A program made the position numbers and the translations under genes. From Saussurea involucrata (lineage: Eukaryota > Streptophyta > Magnoliopsida > Asterales > Asteraceae), in contig CM066326.1 of the NCBI GenBank assembly GCA_033807775.1, forward strand, positions 87,830,873-87,894,872: a DNA stretch of 64,000 nucleotides, written 5' to 3'. Positions 23,604 through 34,287 of this stretch are shown here, piece after piece (position 1 is the first letter of the stretch; every line of letters starts with the position of its first letter). The notes beneath the pieces were generated by a model that was not told the origin of the DNA, did no database searches, and saw only the letters and a list, made by a program, of their open reading frames with translations.

Positions 23604-26600
23604 TCAAGTGAACAGATGAGGGTATTTGGCTCTCATCTCCGACTCTGATTCCCATGTCGCATCCTGACCCCTATGATGTTTCCATTGAACCTTTACCTGC
23701 CTGATCTCCTTATTCCTCAATACTTTAACCTTGTGATCAACTATCGCTTCCGGTTCCTCCACATAGTTCAACTTTTCATCCACTTGTATATCCGGTAGGG
23801 ATACTGCCTGATCTGGTGATACCAAACACTTTCGAAAATTCGACACATGAAACGCGTTGTGAATTCTGCTCAACTCCTGCGGAAGATCCAATCTGTATGC
23901 TACTTCACCAATTCTTTCTGTAATTTCAAATGGCCCAATATACCGCGGACTGAATTTACCTTGTTTCCCAAAACGTATGACTCCTTTCCAAGGTGAAACT
24001 TTTAACATCAAAAATTCCCCAACCTGAAATTCTAACGGTTTCCGGCGTCGATCTGCATAATTTTTCTGTCTGTCTTGTGCCGTTTTCAATCTATCCCGGA
24101 TCTGAGTAATCTTATCTGCTGTTAACTGTACTATTTCTGGCCCTGCTAACTGCTTTTCCCCCACTTCATTCCAACACAAAGGCGTTCGGCATTTCCTACC
24201 ATACAATACTTCAAACGGTGCCGCCTGAATACTAGAATGATAACTGTTGTTGTAAGCGAACTCTATCAAAGGCAAATGTTTATCCCATGATCCTCCAAAA
24301 TCAACTATACAAGCTCGAAGCATATCTTCTAACGTCTGAATTGTTCTTTCACTTTGTCCATCAGTTTGTGGATGATATGCTGTACTCAACTTGATTTGTG
24401 TTCCCATCTCTTTTTGAAAGCTTCTCCAAAATCTAGAAGTAAAACGACTATCTCGATCAGAAATAATCGAAATTGGTACTCCATGTCGAGTTACTATTTC
24501 ATTAATGTACAGTTTGGCCAAACGTTCCAAAGAATCGGTTTCTTTTATCGGCAAGAAATGAGCAGACTTCGTCAATCTATCCACAATCACCCAAATAGAA
24601 TCGAATCCCTTTGAAGTTCTTGGTAACTTGGTAATGAAATCAGTTGTGATCTGATCCCATTTCCACACTGGAATATCTAAGCGTTGTAACTGACCAAACG
24701 GTTTCTGATGCTCAATCTTTACTTTCTTGTAGGTAATGCAGTCTTCCACATGCTTAGCAATACTTCTTTTCATCCCCGGCCACCAATAGAATTGTTTCAA
24801 ATCTCTATACATTTTATTTGTACCTGGATGGATGGAGAATCGAGATTGATGAGCTTCTTGTAGTACACGATCACGTAATCCACCCAAACGAGGTACCCAA
24901 ATCCTATTCCCCAAACACAACAACCCACGGTTATCTTTCCCAAGTAATGCTGATATCCCAACCAACCGTTCAGATTTTAAACTTTCTTCTTGATAAGCAT
25001 CTACTTGGCACTTCAGTAATTCGTCAAAAATGTTTGGAAGAAGTTCAGCTCTTAAAGATATCGCCTTTATCGTTCCACTTCTTTCTTGTCGACTTAGTGC
25101 ATCTGCCACCACATTCGCTTTTCCTGGATGATAAAGGATTTCACAATCATAATCGTTCACTAATTCTAGCCACCTTCTTTGCCTCATGTTCAGTTCCTTC
25201 TGATCAAAAAGATGTTGGAGACTCTTATGGTCCGTAAAAATTTGACACTTGGAACCATAAAGATAATGCCTCCAAATCTTCAAAGCGAAAACAACTGCTG
25301 CCAGTTCCATATCGTGAGTAGGATATTGCCTTTCATGGTCCTTTAATTGACGAGAAGCATAGGCAATTACTTTTCCACGTTGCATGAGTACACATCCCAA
25401 ACCTAACTTAGAAGCATCGCTGTAGACCACAAAATTATCCGAACCTTCTGGCAATGCTAATATCGGCGTGCTGCAGAGTTTCTCCTTTAATATCCTGAAT
25501 GCATCGTCCTGTTCTGCCTTCCATTCGAACTTCAGATTCTTCCGAGTCAGCTTCGTCAAAGGTGTGGCAATACGAGAGAAATCTTTTATAAACTTTCGGT
25601 AGTAGCCGGCCAAACCCAGAAAACTTCGTACTTCTGTTGCTGTCTTTGGCGGTTCCCATTTTTCAACTGCTTCCACTTTCATCGGATCGACTTGTATACC
25701 CTTTTCAGAAACTATATGCCCCAAAAACTGAACTTCCCTTAACCAGAATTCACACTTTGAAAATTTCGCATACAACTTTTCTTTCTTCAATAGTTCTAAA
25801 ATCAAACGAAGGTGTTGCGCGTGCTCTTCCTTAGATCGGGAATAGATAAGTATATCATCAATAAACACAATAACGAATTTATCAAGATACGGCTTACATA
25901 CCCGATTCATTAAATCCATGAAAGCAGCTGGAGCATTCGTCAATCCAAATGGCATTACTAGAAACTCATAGTGACCGTACCTGGTGCGAAAAGCAGTTTT
26001 CAATACGTCTTCTTCTTTGACCTTCAACTGATGATAACCGGATCTTAAATCAATCTTGGAGAAACAACAAGCTCCGACTAATTGATCGAAGAGGTCATCA
26101 ATTCTAGGTAGAGGATACTTGTTTTTGATTGTGCGCTTATTCAATTCTCTGTAGTCGATACACATTCTCATCGAACCATCCTTCTTTTTCACAAATAAGA
26201 CTGGTGCTCCCCACGGTGAAGAACTTGGTCTGATGAAACCCTTAACGGATAGATCTTGCAGTTGTGCCATCATTTCTTTCATTTCTGGAGGCGCCAAACG
26301 ATACGGTGCACGGGCTACAGGGGTGGCTCCAGGAATTAGATCTATACCGAACTCTACCTGTCTAATGGGCGGAAGACTGTTCAAGTCTTCAGGAAATACT
26401 TCTGGAAAATCACTAACAATTGGAATGTCTTCCAACTTACTCTTCTCTAGCTTAGTATCTATTACATAAGCTAAGTAACTCTGACAACCTTTACTAACAC
26501 ACTTACGGGCTTTAATCATGCTAATAAGATTATACTGATAATTCCTACGATCGCCATAAATCACTACCGGCCCTTTTTCAAGTAACACAACGTTTATTAA

Positions 26601-27239
26601 CTTCTTATCACAATTTATATTAGCTTGGTTCTCGGCTAACCAGTCCATTCCCACTACCACATCAAACTCTACCAGGGCCATTGGAAATAACTGGATCGGT
26701 ACTCCGCACCCTTCTATATCTATCACGCAACTATCAAATACTTCTTTAACTGATACTTGATTTTCATTTGCCGTATCTACCAATAAAGCATGATCTAACA
26801 CTTTCGGCTTTAAACGCATGTAAGCAGCAAATGAAGGAGACACAAACGATCGGTTTGCACCGAAATCAAATAACACCTTAGCACGTGTAGAATTTATTAA
26901 GAATGTACCTGTAACCACGTCCGGAGTTTCCTCCGCTTCTTTTGCTGTCATTTGAAATGAACGGCCTCTTGCTCTTGCTGGCTCTAACCTCGGTGCTGTT
27001 GGTCTAACACTCGATGCTCTTGTTGACGTGCCACCCGATGGTATTCTTCCCAATGGACAATCTGATTGAAGATGATCTGGCGAATTGCATGAATAACAAA
27101 ATCTAACCACCCGACAGTCTTTAGCAATGTGCCCAAACTTCCCGCACTTATAACAGTTTCTAGGATCAGCTTCCTTGGTGAAAACGGTGGCACTTTGGGC
27201 AAGGTCTTTCAGCTGCTCTAAAAGGTGGACGACTATCAA
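23604..27239 (-). CDS. Tekay Pol polyprotein with chromodomain
   Basis: Open minus-strand frame of 1,211 codons; the first ATG lies in sequence overlapping gag, so the true N-terminus is the gag-pol fusion. In order: two zinc knuckles (CYKCGKFGHIAKDC, residues 29-42, and CYSCNSPDHLQSDC, 48-61); protease, whose usual D-S/T-G site reads DFG (125-127); RT with FIDD at 459-462; RNase H (YSDASKLGLG...); integrase with D867, D928 and E964; and a C-terminal chromodomain (about 1150-1208, ending MRAKYPHLF) that would steer integration towards marked chromatin. The integrase zinc finger reads C-x-x-Y where C-x-x-C is expected. The protease and zinc-finger changes suggest loss of function although the frame is open. 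Confidence 0.93.
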   Translation of the reverse strand: MIVVHLLEQLKDLAQSATVFTKEADPRNCYKCGKFGHIAKDCRVVRFCYSCNSPDHLQSDCPLGRIPSGGTSTRASSVRPTAPRLEPARARGRSFQMTAKEAEETPDVVTGTFLINSTRAKVLFDFGANRSFVSPSFAAYMRLKPKVLDHALLVDTANENQVSVKEVFDSCVIDIEGCGVPIQLFPMALVEFDVVVGMDWLAENQANINCDKKLINVVLLEKGPVVIYGDRRNYQYNLISMIKARKCVSKGCQSYLAYVIDTKLEKSKLEDIPIVSDFPEVFPEDLNSLPPIRQVEFGIDLIPGATPVARAPYRLAPPEMKEMMAQLQDLSVKGFIRPSSSPWGAPVLFVKKKDGSMRMCIDYRELNKRTIKNKYPLPRIDDLFDQLVGACCFSKIDLRSGYHQLKVKEEDVLKTAFRTRYGHYEFLVMPFGLTNAPAAFMDLMNRVCKPYLDKFVIVFIDDILIYSRSKEEHAQHLRLILELLKKEKLYAKFSKCEFWLREVQFLGHIVSEKGIQVDPMKVEAVEKWEPPKTATEVRSFLGLAGYYRKFIKDFSRIATPLTKLTRKNLKFEWKAEQDDAFRILKEKLCSTPILALPEGSDNFVVYSDASKLGLGCVLMQRGKVIAYASRQLKDHERQYPTHDMELAAVVFALKIWRHYLYGSKCQIFTDHKSLQHLFDQKELNMRQRRWLELVNDYDCEILYHPGKANVVADALSRQERSGTIKAISLRAELLPNIFDELLKCQVDAYQEESLKSERLVGISALLGKDNRGLLCLGNRIWVPRLGGLRDRVLQEAHQSRFSIHPGTNKMYRDLKQFYWWPGMKRSIAKHVEDCITYKKVKIEHQKPFGQLQRLDIPVWKWDQITTDFITKLPRTSKGFDSIWVIVDRLTKSAHFLPIKETDSLERLAKLYINEIVTRHGVPISIISDRDSRFTSRFWRSFQKEMGTQIKLSTAYHPQTDGQSERTIQTLEDMLRACIVDFGGSWDKHLPLIEFAYNNSYHSSIQAAPFEVLYGRKCRTPLCWNEVGEKQLAGPEIVQLTADKITQIRDRLKTAQDRQKNYADRRRKPLEFQVGEFLMLKVSPWKGVIRFGKQGKFSPRYIGPFEITERIGEVAYRLDLPQELSRIHNAFHVSNFRKCLVSPDQAVSLPDIQVDEKLNYVEEPEAIVDHKVKVLRNKEIRQVKVQWKHHRGQDATWESESEMRAKYPHLFT

Positions 27240-28143
27240 ATCGCTGAAATCCAGACTTCTTCACATCGTGTGGTGGTCCTTCCCATTTTCTCTTTCCCGC
27301 ACTCTTATCCCCAACATCCCTCTTATTGTCTCGCTCCACATTTTCCGCAGCATTGACTGCTTCTGAAAAGGTATTAGGTCTCGCTGCAGTTACCAACTTT
27401 CTAATCTCCGAATTCAATCCGAATACATACCTTTCCATCTTCATCTTTTCTGTGGCAACATAATATTCTCCGAAACGCGACTTTTCCAAGAAACGGGCAG
27501 TGTAGTCTCTTACCGATAAATTTCCTTGCTGTAGGCTCAGGAATTCCTCTTCCAACTGTCTAACTGCGGCTTGCGGGCAAAACTGTTCCTTAAATGCTCT
27601 CGAGAATTCGCCCCAAGTAAAAGTTGAATACACATCAGGTCCTTCAGAGTCAATAAGGGCTTCCCACCAATACAAGGCATCTGCTTTCAACATTGATGTT
27701 CCATATAACACTTTATCTTCTTCCGCGCATTTACTGGTCTTAAATACGGCTTCAACCTCCTTCAGCCATCGCATTGCTTTTACTGGATCTCTATCCCCTC
27801 CATAATTGGGTGGTTTACAGCTTAAAAACATTTTATAATCACACTTTCTGGGTGCTGATGTGACAATAGGTGCAATAGGCACTTCGTTTTCGAGGGTAGG
27901 GTCTGGTATTTCTGTTTCCGAATGGTGAGTCTGGTTAAACATAGCTTGTATATTTGCCTGAAGTCTTCCCATTTCAACTGCTAGGTCATCTCTTGTAACA
28001 AACTCTGTGCCTCGCCCCTGTACTCTGCCCCCTGACCTACCTCTACCTCTTTCTCCCCCTCTTCCCCTTCCACCGGCTGTTGGATTAGATCTATTCGGAT
28101 TCCCTTCCCCTTCTCGGTTTGTTCGTCTCGTTCCACTTGCCAT
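27166..28143 (-). CDS. Tekay Gag protein (frame ends inside the zinc-knuckle region)
   Basis: Minus-strand frame of 325 aa starting MASGTRRTNREGEG. After an Arg/Gly-rich N-terminus (residues about 15-45) comes a Ty3-type retrotransposon gag domain (KMFLSCKPPNYGGDRDPVKA, W...E..F, LKADALYWWEAL, FKEQFCPQAAVRQLEEEF). It ends with CPKCHRFHQGS and a stop. The zinc knuckle that should follow is in the overlapping pol frame 73 bp upstream of the gag stop, so a small indel near 27170-27190 has separated gag from pol. Chromovirus gag and pol are normally one frame, so I read this as a mutation, though a programmed shift cannot be excluded. Confidence 0.9.
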   Translation of the reverse strand: MASGTRRTNREGEGNPNRSNPTAGGRGRGGERGRGRSGGRVQGRGTEFVTRDDLAVEMGRLQANIQAMFNQTHHSETEIPDPTLENEVPIAPIVTSAPRKCDYKMFLSCKPPNYGGDRDPVKAMRWLKEVEAVFKTSKCAEEDKVLYGTSMLKADALYWWEALIDSEGPDVYSTFTWGEFSRAFKEQFCPQAAVRQLEEEFLSLQQGNLSVRDYTARFLEKSRFGEYYVATEKMKMERYVFGLNSEIRKLVTAARPNTFSEAVNAAENVERDNKRDVGDKSAGKRKWEGPPHDVKKSGFQRFDSRPPFRAAERPCPKCHRFHQGS

Positions 28144-28405
28144 TCTGTTGATTCAAACAAGGTTAATATACACATAAGCACATACCCCATATAATAAAGT
28201 ATTCTGGTTCCAACATGTACCTGTAAGATCATAATTACACTGGCCAGGTGTAATCTGAAATTACCTTACATGAGGTTCCTTCTACCTTTTTATATTTATC
28301 ATCCCAAGGTTCTAAAATAACAAGGACCTCCTACTTCGCATGCAGTTTAAGTCTAGGTACAGATACTAATACCTAAATCTCTTAAACTAAGGCTCTTATA
28401 CCATT

Positions 28406-30093
28406 TGTAACATCCCTTAATCCCAACATACAAGTTTCATATAATTCACCACAAAATAACATATCATAATCCAAATATGGTCCCTTAAATTCTACAATTA
28501 AGTCTTTCAGTACAAACTTTTTCGAATAAAGTAAAATACATAACAACTACTAATTATAACTAAAATCTTCATAATCATTCAACATCCACAAAAGCTAACA
28601 TGATAAATCCTATCATTGTCTCTTGTTTGCTCCATGACCTGGAATACATATTTTAAAACAAAAATGAGGGTTAGACCTTGAGGTCTAGTGAGAAAAATCC
28701 CCGTTAGTAAAAGAAAACATTTGCACATAATTCACGTAAGAATACCAAATATGACTCATGCATCATGTATCTTTCCATCTCTATCTCTTTTCTTTTCCTT
28801 GGCCATATTAATTGGTAGCAAGCCAATTAATTAATTTACACCGCTGTACTAAATACAGCCAACACCACTGTCCCTTTGTACAGCCAACTTTCACCGGTCC
28901 TAAGCCCGGCCAACTAGTACTCATACAATGTAATATTCATATAAACACTATATGCACCATATTACATTAAATCACATATATGTATTCCATTTGAAAACAT
29001 TTCAAATAAAAACTCACCTCGTGCGTTATTACAAAAACTCTTTCAAGGTAATTCACGTAAGTCGCCCCTTCACCGAATCTGAAATCATAAAATACCAAAT
29101 ATTTCTCTTAATACTAAACTCACGAAATCCTCAACCCAAGTCGCAACCCAAAAGACATGAAATCGCAATGAACAGTACAAATCGCAACCGTGATGAATAG
29201 TACAAAGTCGCAACCTCTTACTGCGACTTCACCCCCGAAATCGCAACCCACTATTGCGACTTCACCCTAAGTCGCAATCCACCACTGCGATTCCACCCTG
29301 GAGTCGCAACCTACTATTGCGATCCCAAACCCGAATCGCAATCAACTACTGCGATTCCAAGCCAAGTCGCAAACGACCATTGCGACTTCATACCCAAGTC
29401 GCAACCAACCATTGTGACTCCGATGAATGTCGCAGTCGTCCATTGCGACTTCGATGAATATTAACCTACTGCGACTTCGATGAATACTAGCCTACTGCGA
29501 CTTCGATGAAAGTCTCAGTCTACTGTTTCATCCTAAAACTCAGATTTTTGCAGTTTTATTCTATGCATGTTTATATAACTTTGCAGATATGTTTTATACT
29601 ACCATTAGAACACTATTCCAAACCCATAATTCATATACCTTCTAAAAATAACATAACCCACTTCTAAAGTTCATGTAAAACCTATTATACATAAAAAGAA
29701 GAATTAGGATGGATTATTACCTTGTTGTTTCAGATGAATTGAATCTTAAACTCAGCTGCAAACAATCAGATACTTCTTCCTCTTCTTTAGTTTCCTTCGA
29801 CCTCTCTCACTCTCTCTCTAAAATCGAAAACACCACCTAGACACACACTACACTTTGCTAAAAATGGTAAAAAGGAGACACCTCATTCCTATAGAATGAA
29901 AGTCGGTTTTGGCTAACAGGAGGTGTCACCCAACTTTCCAAATGAACCTCAAACTTGTTCCATTTAACCAAATATACCCCTAAACTTTCATTAAAAATTA
30001 AAACTTACCCCTTAACTTCTCATTCCTTAAAATACCCATATAAACTTATAAAATTCTTATATTTTAAATTAAATAAAATACCTGGTTATTACA
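28406..30093 (-). repeat. Tekay 5' LTR (right copy)
   Basis: 1,688 bp, the same ends as the left copy. In element orientation it precedes the PBS at 28391-28405. Its plus-strand right end abuts the resumed copia A pol sequence at 30094. Confidence 0.93.
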
Positions 30094-30098
30094 ACGTG

Positions 30099-31703
30099 CC
30101 GATTGTCAATTCTGACAGGCAACCCGTCTCAAATCCGGAACCGACACTAACGATCGAGTTGAAATTTGATGCGGATCCTACCCTTGTAGACCCCAATGAT
30201 GGTGTTGTATCTCTCCATCCACACTCTACCAAGTGGACACGCAGTCACCCAATTGATCAGGTGATTGGTGATCTTAACTTCTCTGTTAATATTCTAGTTA
30301 TTGGTACGAAGTGGGTCCTAAAGAACAAGAAAGATGAAGACGGAGTAATTGTGCGAAACAAAGCTAGATTGGTAGCTAAAGGGTATAGGCAACAGGAGGG
30401 GATAGATTATGATGAGACGTACGCGCCGGTTGCTCGTCTTGAGGCAATTTGGATGTTTCTTTCATATGCCGCTTTCAAGAACTTCACTGTCTATCAAATG
30501 GACGTGAAGACTGCTTTCTTGAATGGTGTTCTTAAGGAGGAGGTGTACGTGTCTCAACCTGAAGGCTTTGTGGACAAAGAACATCCAGATCACGTCTACA
30601 TTCTTGACAAAGCGCTTAACGGTCTGAAGCAAGCCCCCTGTGCCTGGTATGAAGTACTTTCAACCTCTCTACTAAAAGCTGGCTTTGAGAAAGGTAAAAT
30701 CGACACAACTTTATTTACTCTACGCAAAGGTGGTGATATTCTCTTAGTTCAGATTTACGTTGATGATATTATTTTTGGTTCGACTAATCCTGGTCTTTGT
30801 ACTTGGTTTTCGGGCATTATGATGACTCAATTCCAAATGAGTATGATGGGAGAGATTAATTTATTTCTCGGATTACAAGTGAAACAATTTTCAACTGGTA
30901 TCTTCATCAATCAGTCAAAGTATGTGTTTGACATTTTGAAGAAATTCAAGATGGAGAACTGCACTTCGATTGGTACACCTATGGGTCATCAGTCCAAAAT
31001 TGGTCCTGATCCACATGGTGTTGATGCTGATGTAAAACTTTATAGAGGAATGATTGGGTCTCTAATGTACCTGACAGCTAGTCGTCCAGATATAATGTTT
31101 TCGACTTGTCTCTGTGCTAGATTTCAAGCTAATCCTAAAATGTCACACCTTGGCGCCGTCAAAAGAATTTTTCGATACTTGAAAGGCACTCCGTATCTCG
31201 GACTGTGGTATCCCAAGGGAACCGGTTTTGAACTCACCGCATACTCAGATGCTGATCACGGAGGAAGCATGTTGGACAGAAAGAGTACTTCTGGTCATAT
31301 TCAGTTTTTGGGTGACAAGCTCGTGAGTTGGTCATCAAAGAAGCAAAATTGTGTTTCCACTTCTACAGCGGAAGCAGAATACGTTGCCGCTGCGAGCTGT
31401 TGTTCACAAGTTCTTTGGATGAAGACACAACTCATGGACTATGGGTTTAAATATGAGAAAATCCCCATTTACTGTGACAGTAAAAGTGCAATCGCCATAT
31501 CTGCTAACCCTGTCCAACACACCAAAACCAAGCATATCGACATCAGGTATCATTTCATAAAAGATCATGTTGAGAAAGGAACTGTTGAATTATATTTTGT
31601 TACAACTGAGTTTCAGCTTGCCGATCTCTTTACCAAAGCCTTGGATGAAAAACGTTTCAATTTTCTTGTATCCAAGCTCGGCATGCTTAATATGAAAGTT
31701 TAA
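30099..31703 (+). pseudogene. Copia A Pol, RT-RNase H part
   Basis: Resumes copia A pol after the Tekay insertion (VPIVNSDRQPVSNPEP...). The RT domain begins IGTKWVLKNKKDEDG, has QMDVKTAFLNG, and carries the catalytic YVDD encoded at 30756-30767. RNase H follows (YSDADHGGSMLDRKSTSG, TAEAEYVAAASCC, CDSKSAIAIS), ending LFTKALDEKRFNFLVSKLGML and TAA. Directly before the RT the sequence jumps from DQVIGDLN to a few unrelated residues; compared with B and C the E-P-K-N...EAL...W...MQEEL segment is missing, an internal deletion of roughly 60-80 codons. Substitutions such as KALNGLKQAPCAWYE in a normally invariant motif also suggest decay. An upstream ATG at 29955 lies in the Tekay LTR. Confidence 0.88.
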
Positions 31704-32590
31704 CTTCCATATATTAATCATATAGTTGATGGAAATATTTGTATCTTAATCTAGACTTTGCTTCTAGATTAATACACTAAAATTTTCATCATATTCTATT
31801 TTTAATATATGTTATTTAAATTGTCATATCCTCGTTGTATTTTATATATTTCTTCAATTTGTTCTTCTTTTCTCAGTTCGTTTAATTTGTCTTTTTATGA
31901 TATGTTATGTTATCTATATCTGCACGAAAGGTTTGTTCATGATTTCAGGGGGAGTAAACAGATTTCATCCTATGCACAAATCTAGGGGGAGTGTGCATAC
32001 ACATCATGTGAGTGTTGATCTGTTGTGTTTAACAATTTCTGAGGAGTTAAGGTAAGTACTCTAATTTGTTTTTAAACCACTTGCTTTTAAATGATGAAAA
32101 TCTTTTTGCAAAATCTTTGCATCATTTAAGGGGGAGTGAAAACCGTGTTTTAAAACCTTAAGTGCTTAATCAATTGGAAGTTGGACATCTTCCAATGTGA
32201 TAAAATCTTTCTTTTGTTATCTGAAAAATGTTCAAATTACATCAATATCGCTTACGATTTCACATGTGAACAGTGAGATGTCGCAGCCTTCTATTGCGAC
32301 TTCTCAATGAGCTTAATTAGTATCAAATCGCAATGGTGCATTGAGACTTGGAAGTTTGAACAGTGCCAAATCGCAATGGTCTATTGCGACTTGGAGGTTT
32401 GAACAGTGCCAAATCGCAATGGCCTACTGCGACTTGACCATGTGAACAGTGCCAAATCGCAATGGCCTACTGCGACTTGACCATGTGAACAGTACCGAAT
32501 CGCAATAGCCTATTGCGACTTGGTCAGATGACTAGTGCGAATCGCAATGGTCTATTGCGACTTCAAAATTTATCAACTCGTGATTTGTTC
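31704..32590 (+). other. Copia A post-pol spacer with repeated PPT-like tracts
   Basis: No gene. Three purine tracts resembling the PPT occur: AGGGGGAG at 31947-31954 and 31984-31991, and AAGGGGGAG at 32128-32136. The TTGCGACTT array follows at 32277-32566. Confidence 0.75.
32277..32566. repeat. TTGCGACTT array before the copia A third ORF
   Basis: AATCGCAATGG(C/T)CTA(C/T)TGCGACTT hairpin units repeat with spacers of GAACAGTGCC type, about 58 bp per full unit. One more copy (ATTGCGACTT, 33555-33564) lies beyond the solo LTR, so that insertion split the array. Confidence 0.87.
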
Positions 32591-33549
32591 TGTTGGTCCC
32601 GAAAGGCTTAAACAAGTTTGTAGAAGGGGGGGTTGAATACAAACACACTATTTTACTTTTCTAAATTATTTATTGATAAATCATTAACAATTTACAGCTT
32701 GTTGCGGAAACAAGGTTAAGGATAAACCTAAATCTAAACAAGTTGGAACACTAAGGTTTTCTTGCACTAAGAAAGATAAGGAGATTACTAATAAAATCCT
32801 ATCTTGAGAGATTTGAACTTGTCCAGAGTTAGCAAGCTACTTCAAATGAAGTGAGTTCATCTCTTTATATACTGCATGCATTTAATGCAATCCAGTATAT
32901 ACTTTACACGTGTCATTAGCGGATTGGTTGCATGTCATTGACCTTTGATGACAACCTTAGTAGCCGCATGAATGAACAGTGTAGTATCAGAGTGGTTGTA
33001 CGATTTCAGATTTTCGGAGGTTCTTTTCTGACATTTCGTACGGTGGCGTGCAAGGGAGGTTAAGACAAAAGTACTTTGTACGGAGGACTTCATGATCAGC
33101 TTTCGTTGATTCAGCGATTATCATTTACTATTCAGCAGATGATAAAGTTCAGCGATAGCTGAAGTCTTGTACTTGATACTTCACGTTGAGTGGACAAATC
33201 TGAGTCTTCGCTGATCCGCATCAGTTCATTAGGAGACTTGCCGCTGGTTCTTGAGCTTGATCTTCGACTTCAGCGTAGAACCTTTGTTGACGTGAATCTT
33301 GTCTTCAGGGATCATAAGTAAACAACTAACTTATCAGCGATCACCATAAGGACTGAACAGACTCAGCGATATGGTGAACAGTGTTCGCTGAATGTTTAAT
33401 CTAAAAGTGCGAGAGTTCCTATCAGCAGTACTGTAAGATCTTAGTACTTATCAGCGATAGTGAAACTCTGATACATATTGTTTACTTACAATTTTCACTA
33501 AGTATTTAAGATAGGGTCATTATCAAATCACTGAGGGTTTGGATCAACA
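32591..33549 (+). mobile_element. Solo LTR, SIRE/copia-like
   Basis: 959 bp with ends TGTTGGTCCCG and GGATCAACA, flanked by the exact 5-bp duplication TGTTC (32586-32590 and 33550-33554). A GAAGGGGGGGTTGAATAC block near 32624 resembles the start region of SIRE-type LTRs. No internal element sequence is present, so it arose by LTR-LTR recombination. Its middle holds about eight TCAGCGA/TCGCTGA motifs in both orientations (33110-33470). It is unrelated in sequence to the LTRs of A, B, C and D. Confidence 0.88.
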
Positions 33550-33567
33550 TGTTCATTGCGACTTGAT

Positions 33568-33643
33568 GACACGTGGCAGGTCAAATCTTTGAACCAATCA
33601 GATTGTGCCACGTGTCACCGTTTTTTCAAAATTCGTATATATT
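33568..33643 (+). promoter_or_regulatory. Promoter-like block upstream of the copia A third ORF
   Basis: Within 76 bp are two inverted G-box copies (GACACGTGGCA at 33568-33578 and TGCCACGTGTC at 33606-33616), a CCAAT box between them (33594-33598) and a TATA-like TATATATT (33636-33643). The surrounding GTATATATTG is identical to the TATA-like decamer of the A LTR (8601-8610). A putative untranslated exon follows, ending in GAG|GTATTG at 33767. Confidence 0.6.
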
Positions 33644-33767
33644 GAGACTTTGACTTTTCAAAATTCAAAATTCCTTAAACCCTATCGAAGTCTCTCTCAA
33701 CTGTCAATCGATTCAAGTTGTTAATTGGATTTTCTGGTTCGTGGAATCATCTCAGAACTTCATCGAG

Positions 33768-34287
33768 GTATTGTATCCCGATTCTCGTTGATTTCCATCC
33801 ATTTAATCGTCTGTTAATGTTCGATTTAGGGTTTTAGGTTCGAAATTTTCTTATCTGCCAAATCGATCTATGTGGTGTTGTTTGTTAGGGATTTTAAATG
33901 CTTAGGGTTCACTCACGATGCATATACGAGTCTAGTGGTAGTGGTTTTAACATCTGTTGTGCGAAAAATGGATTTTTAGGGCTTTGAACACTTAGATCAT
34001 TTCTGTGTTCATCGAAGTCGCAGTCAACAGATCTTCAAATGTTCAAGCAAGTCGCAGTGGTCTCACATTCATCCGAGTCACAGTCGTTCATTGCGACTTG
34101 GGGACCGAATCGCAATCTTGCATTGCGACTTCATCTGGTCCAATCCTCTTCCCATTGCGATGTCGCAGTGGTCTGTGACCTGCCCTTTTTAGTTGATTGC
34201 GACTTGGCCAACCCTTAGAAATTTTTTGAAAAAGTTTTTCAAGGCAAACTCGATTTTGGTCCGATTCTTAACTGTGTACTATTCCAG
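33768..34287 (+). other. Putative 5'UTR intron of the copia A third ORF
   Basis: A donor-like GAG|GTATTG at 33768 and an acceptor-like TACTATTCCAG ending at 34287 enclose 520 bp; the acceptor directly abuts the ATG at 34288. The intron contains several TTGCGACTT/AGTCGCAG copies (34013-34205). This is inferred from splice-site appearance only. Confidence 0.45.

Larger units (their letters stand above)
21846..30093 (-). mobile_element. Tekay-type chromovirus (Ty3/gypsy), minus strand
   Basis: Two near-identical LTRs enclose gag and pol read on the minus strand. The PBS, read in element orientation, is AATGGTATAAGAGCC (28391-28405), a tRNA-Met site with one change, and the PPT is TTAAGGGGGAGATGT (23566-23580). 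The 5-bp flanks are CTGTG (21841-21845) and ACGTG (30094-30098); only the last three bases agree, so the duplication has mutated. It splits copia A pol between integrase and RT. A C-terminal chromodomain and pol order PR-RT-RH-IN place it in the chromoviruses. Length 8,248 bp. Confidence 0.93.
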
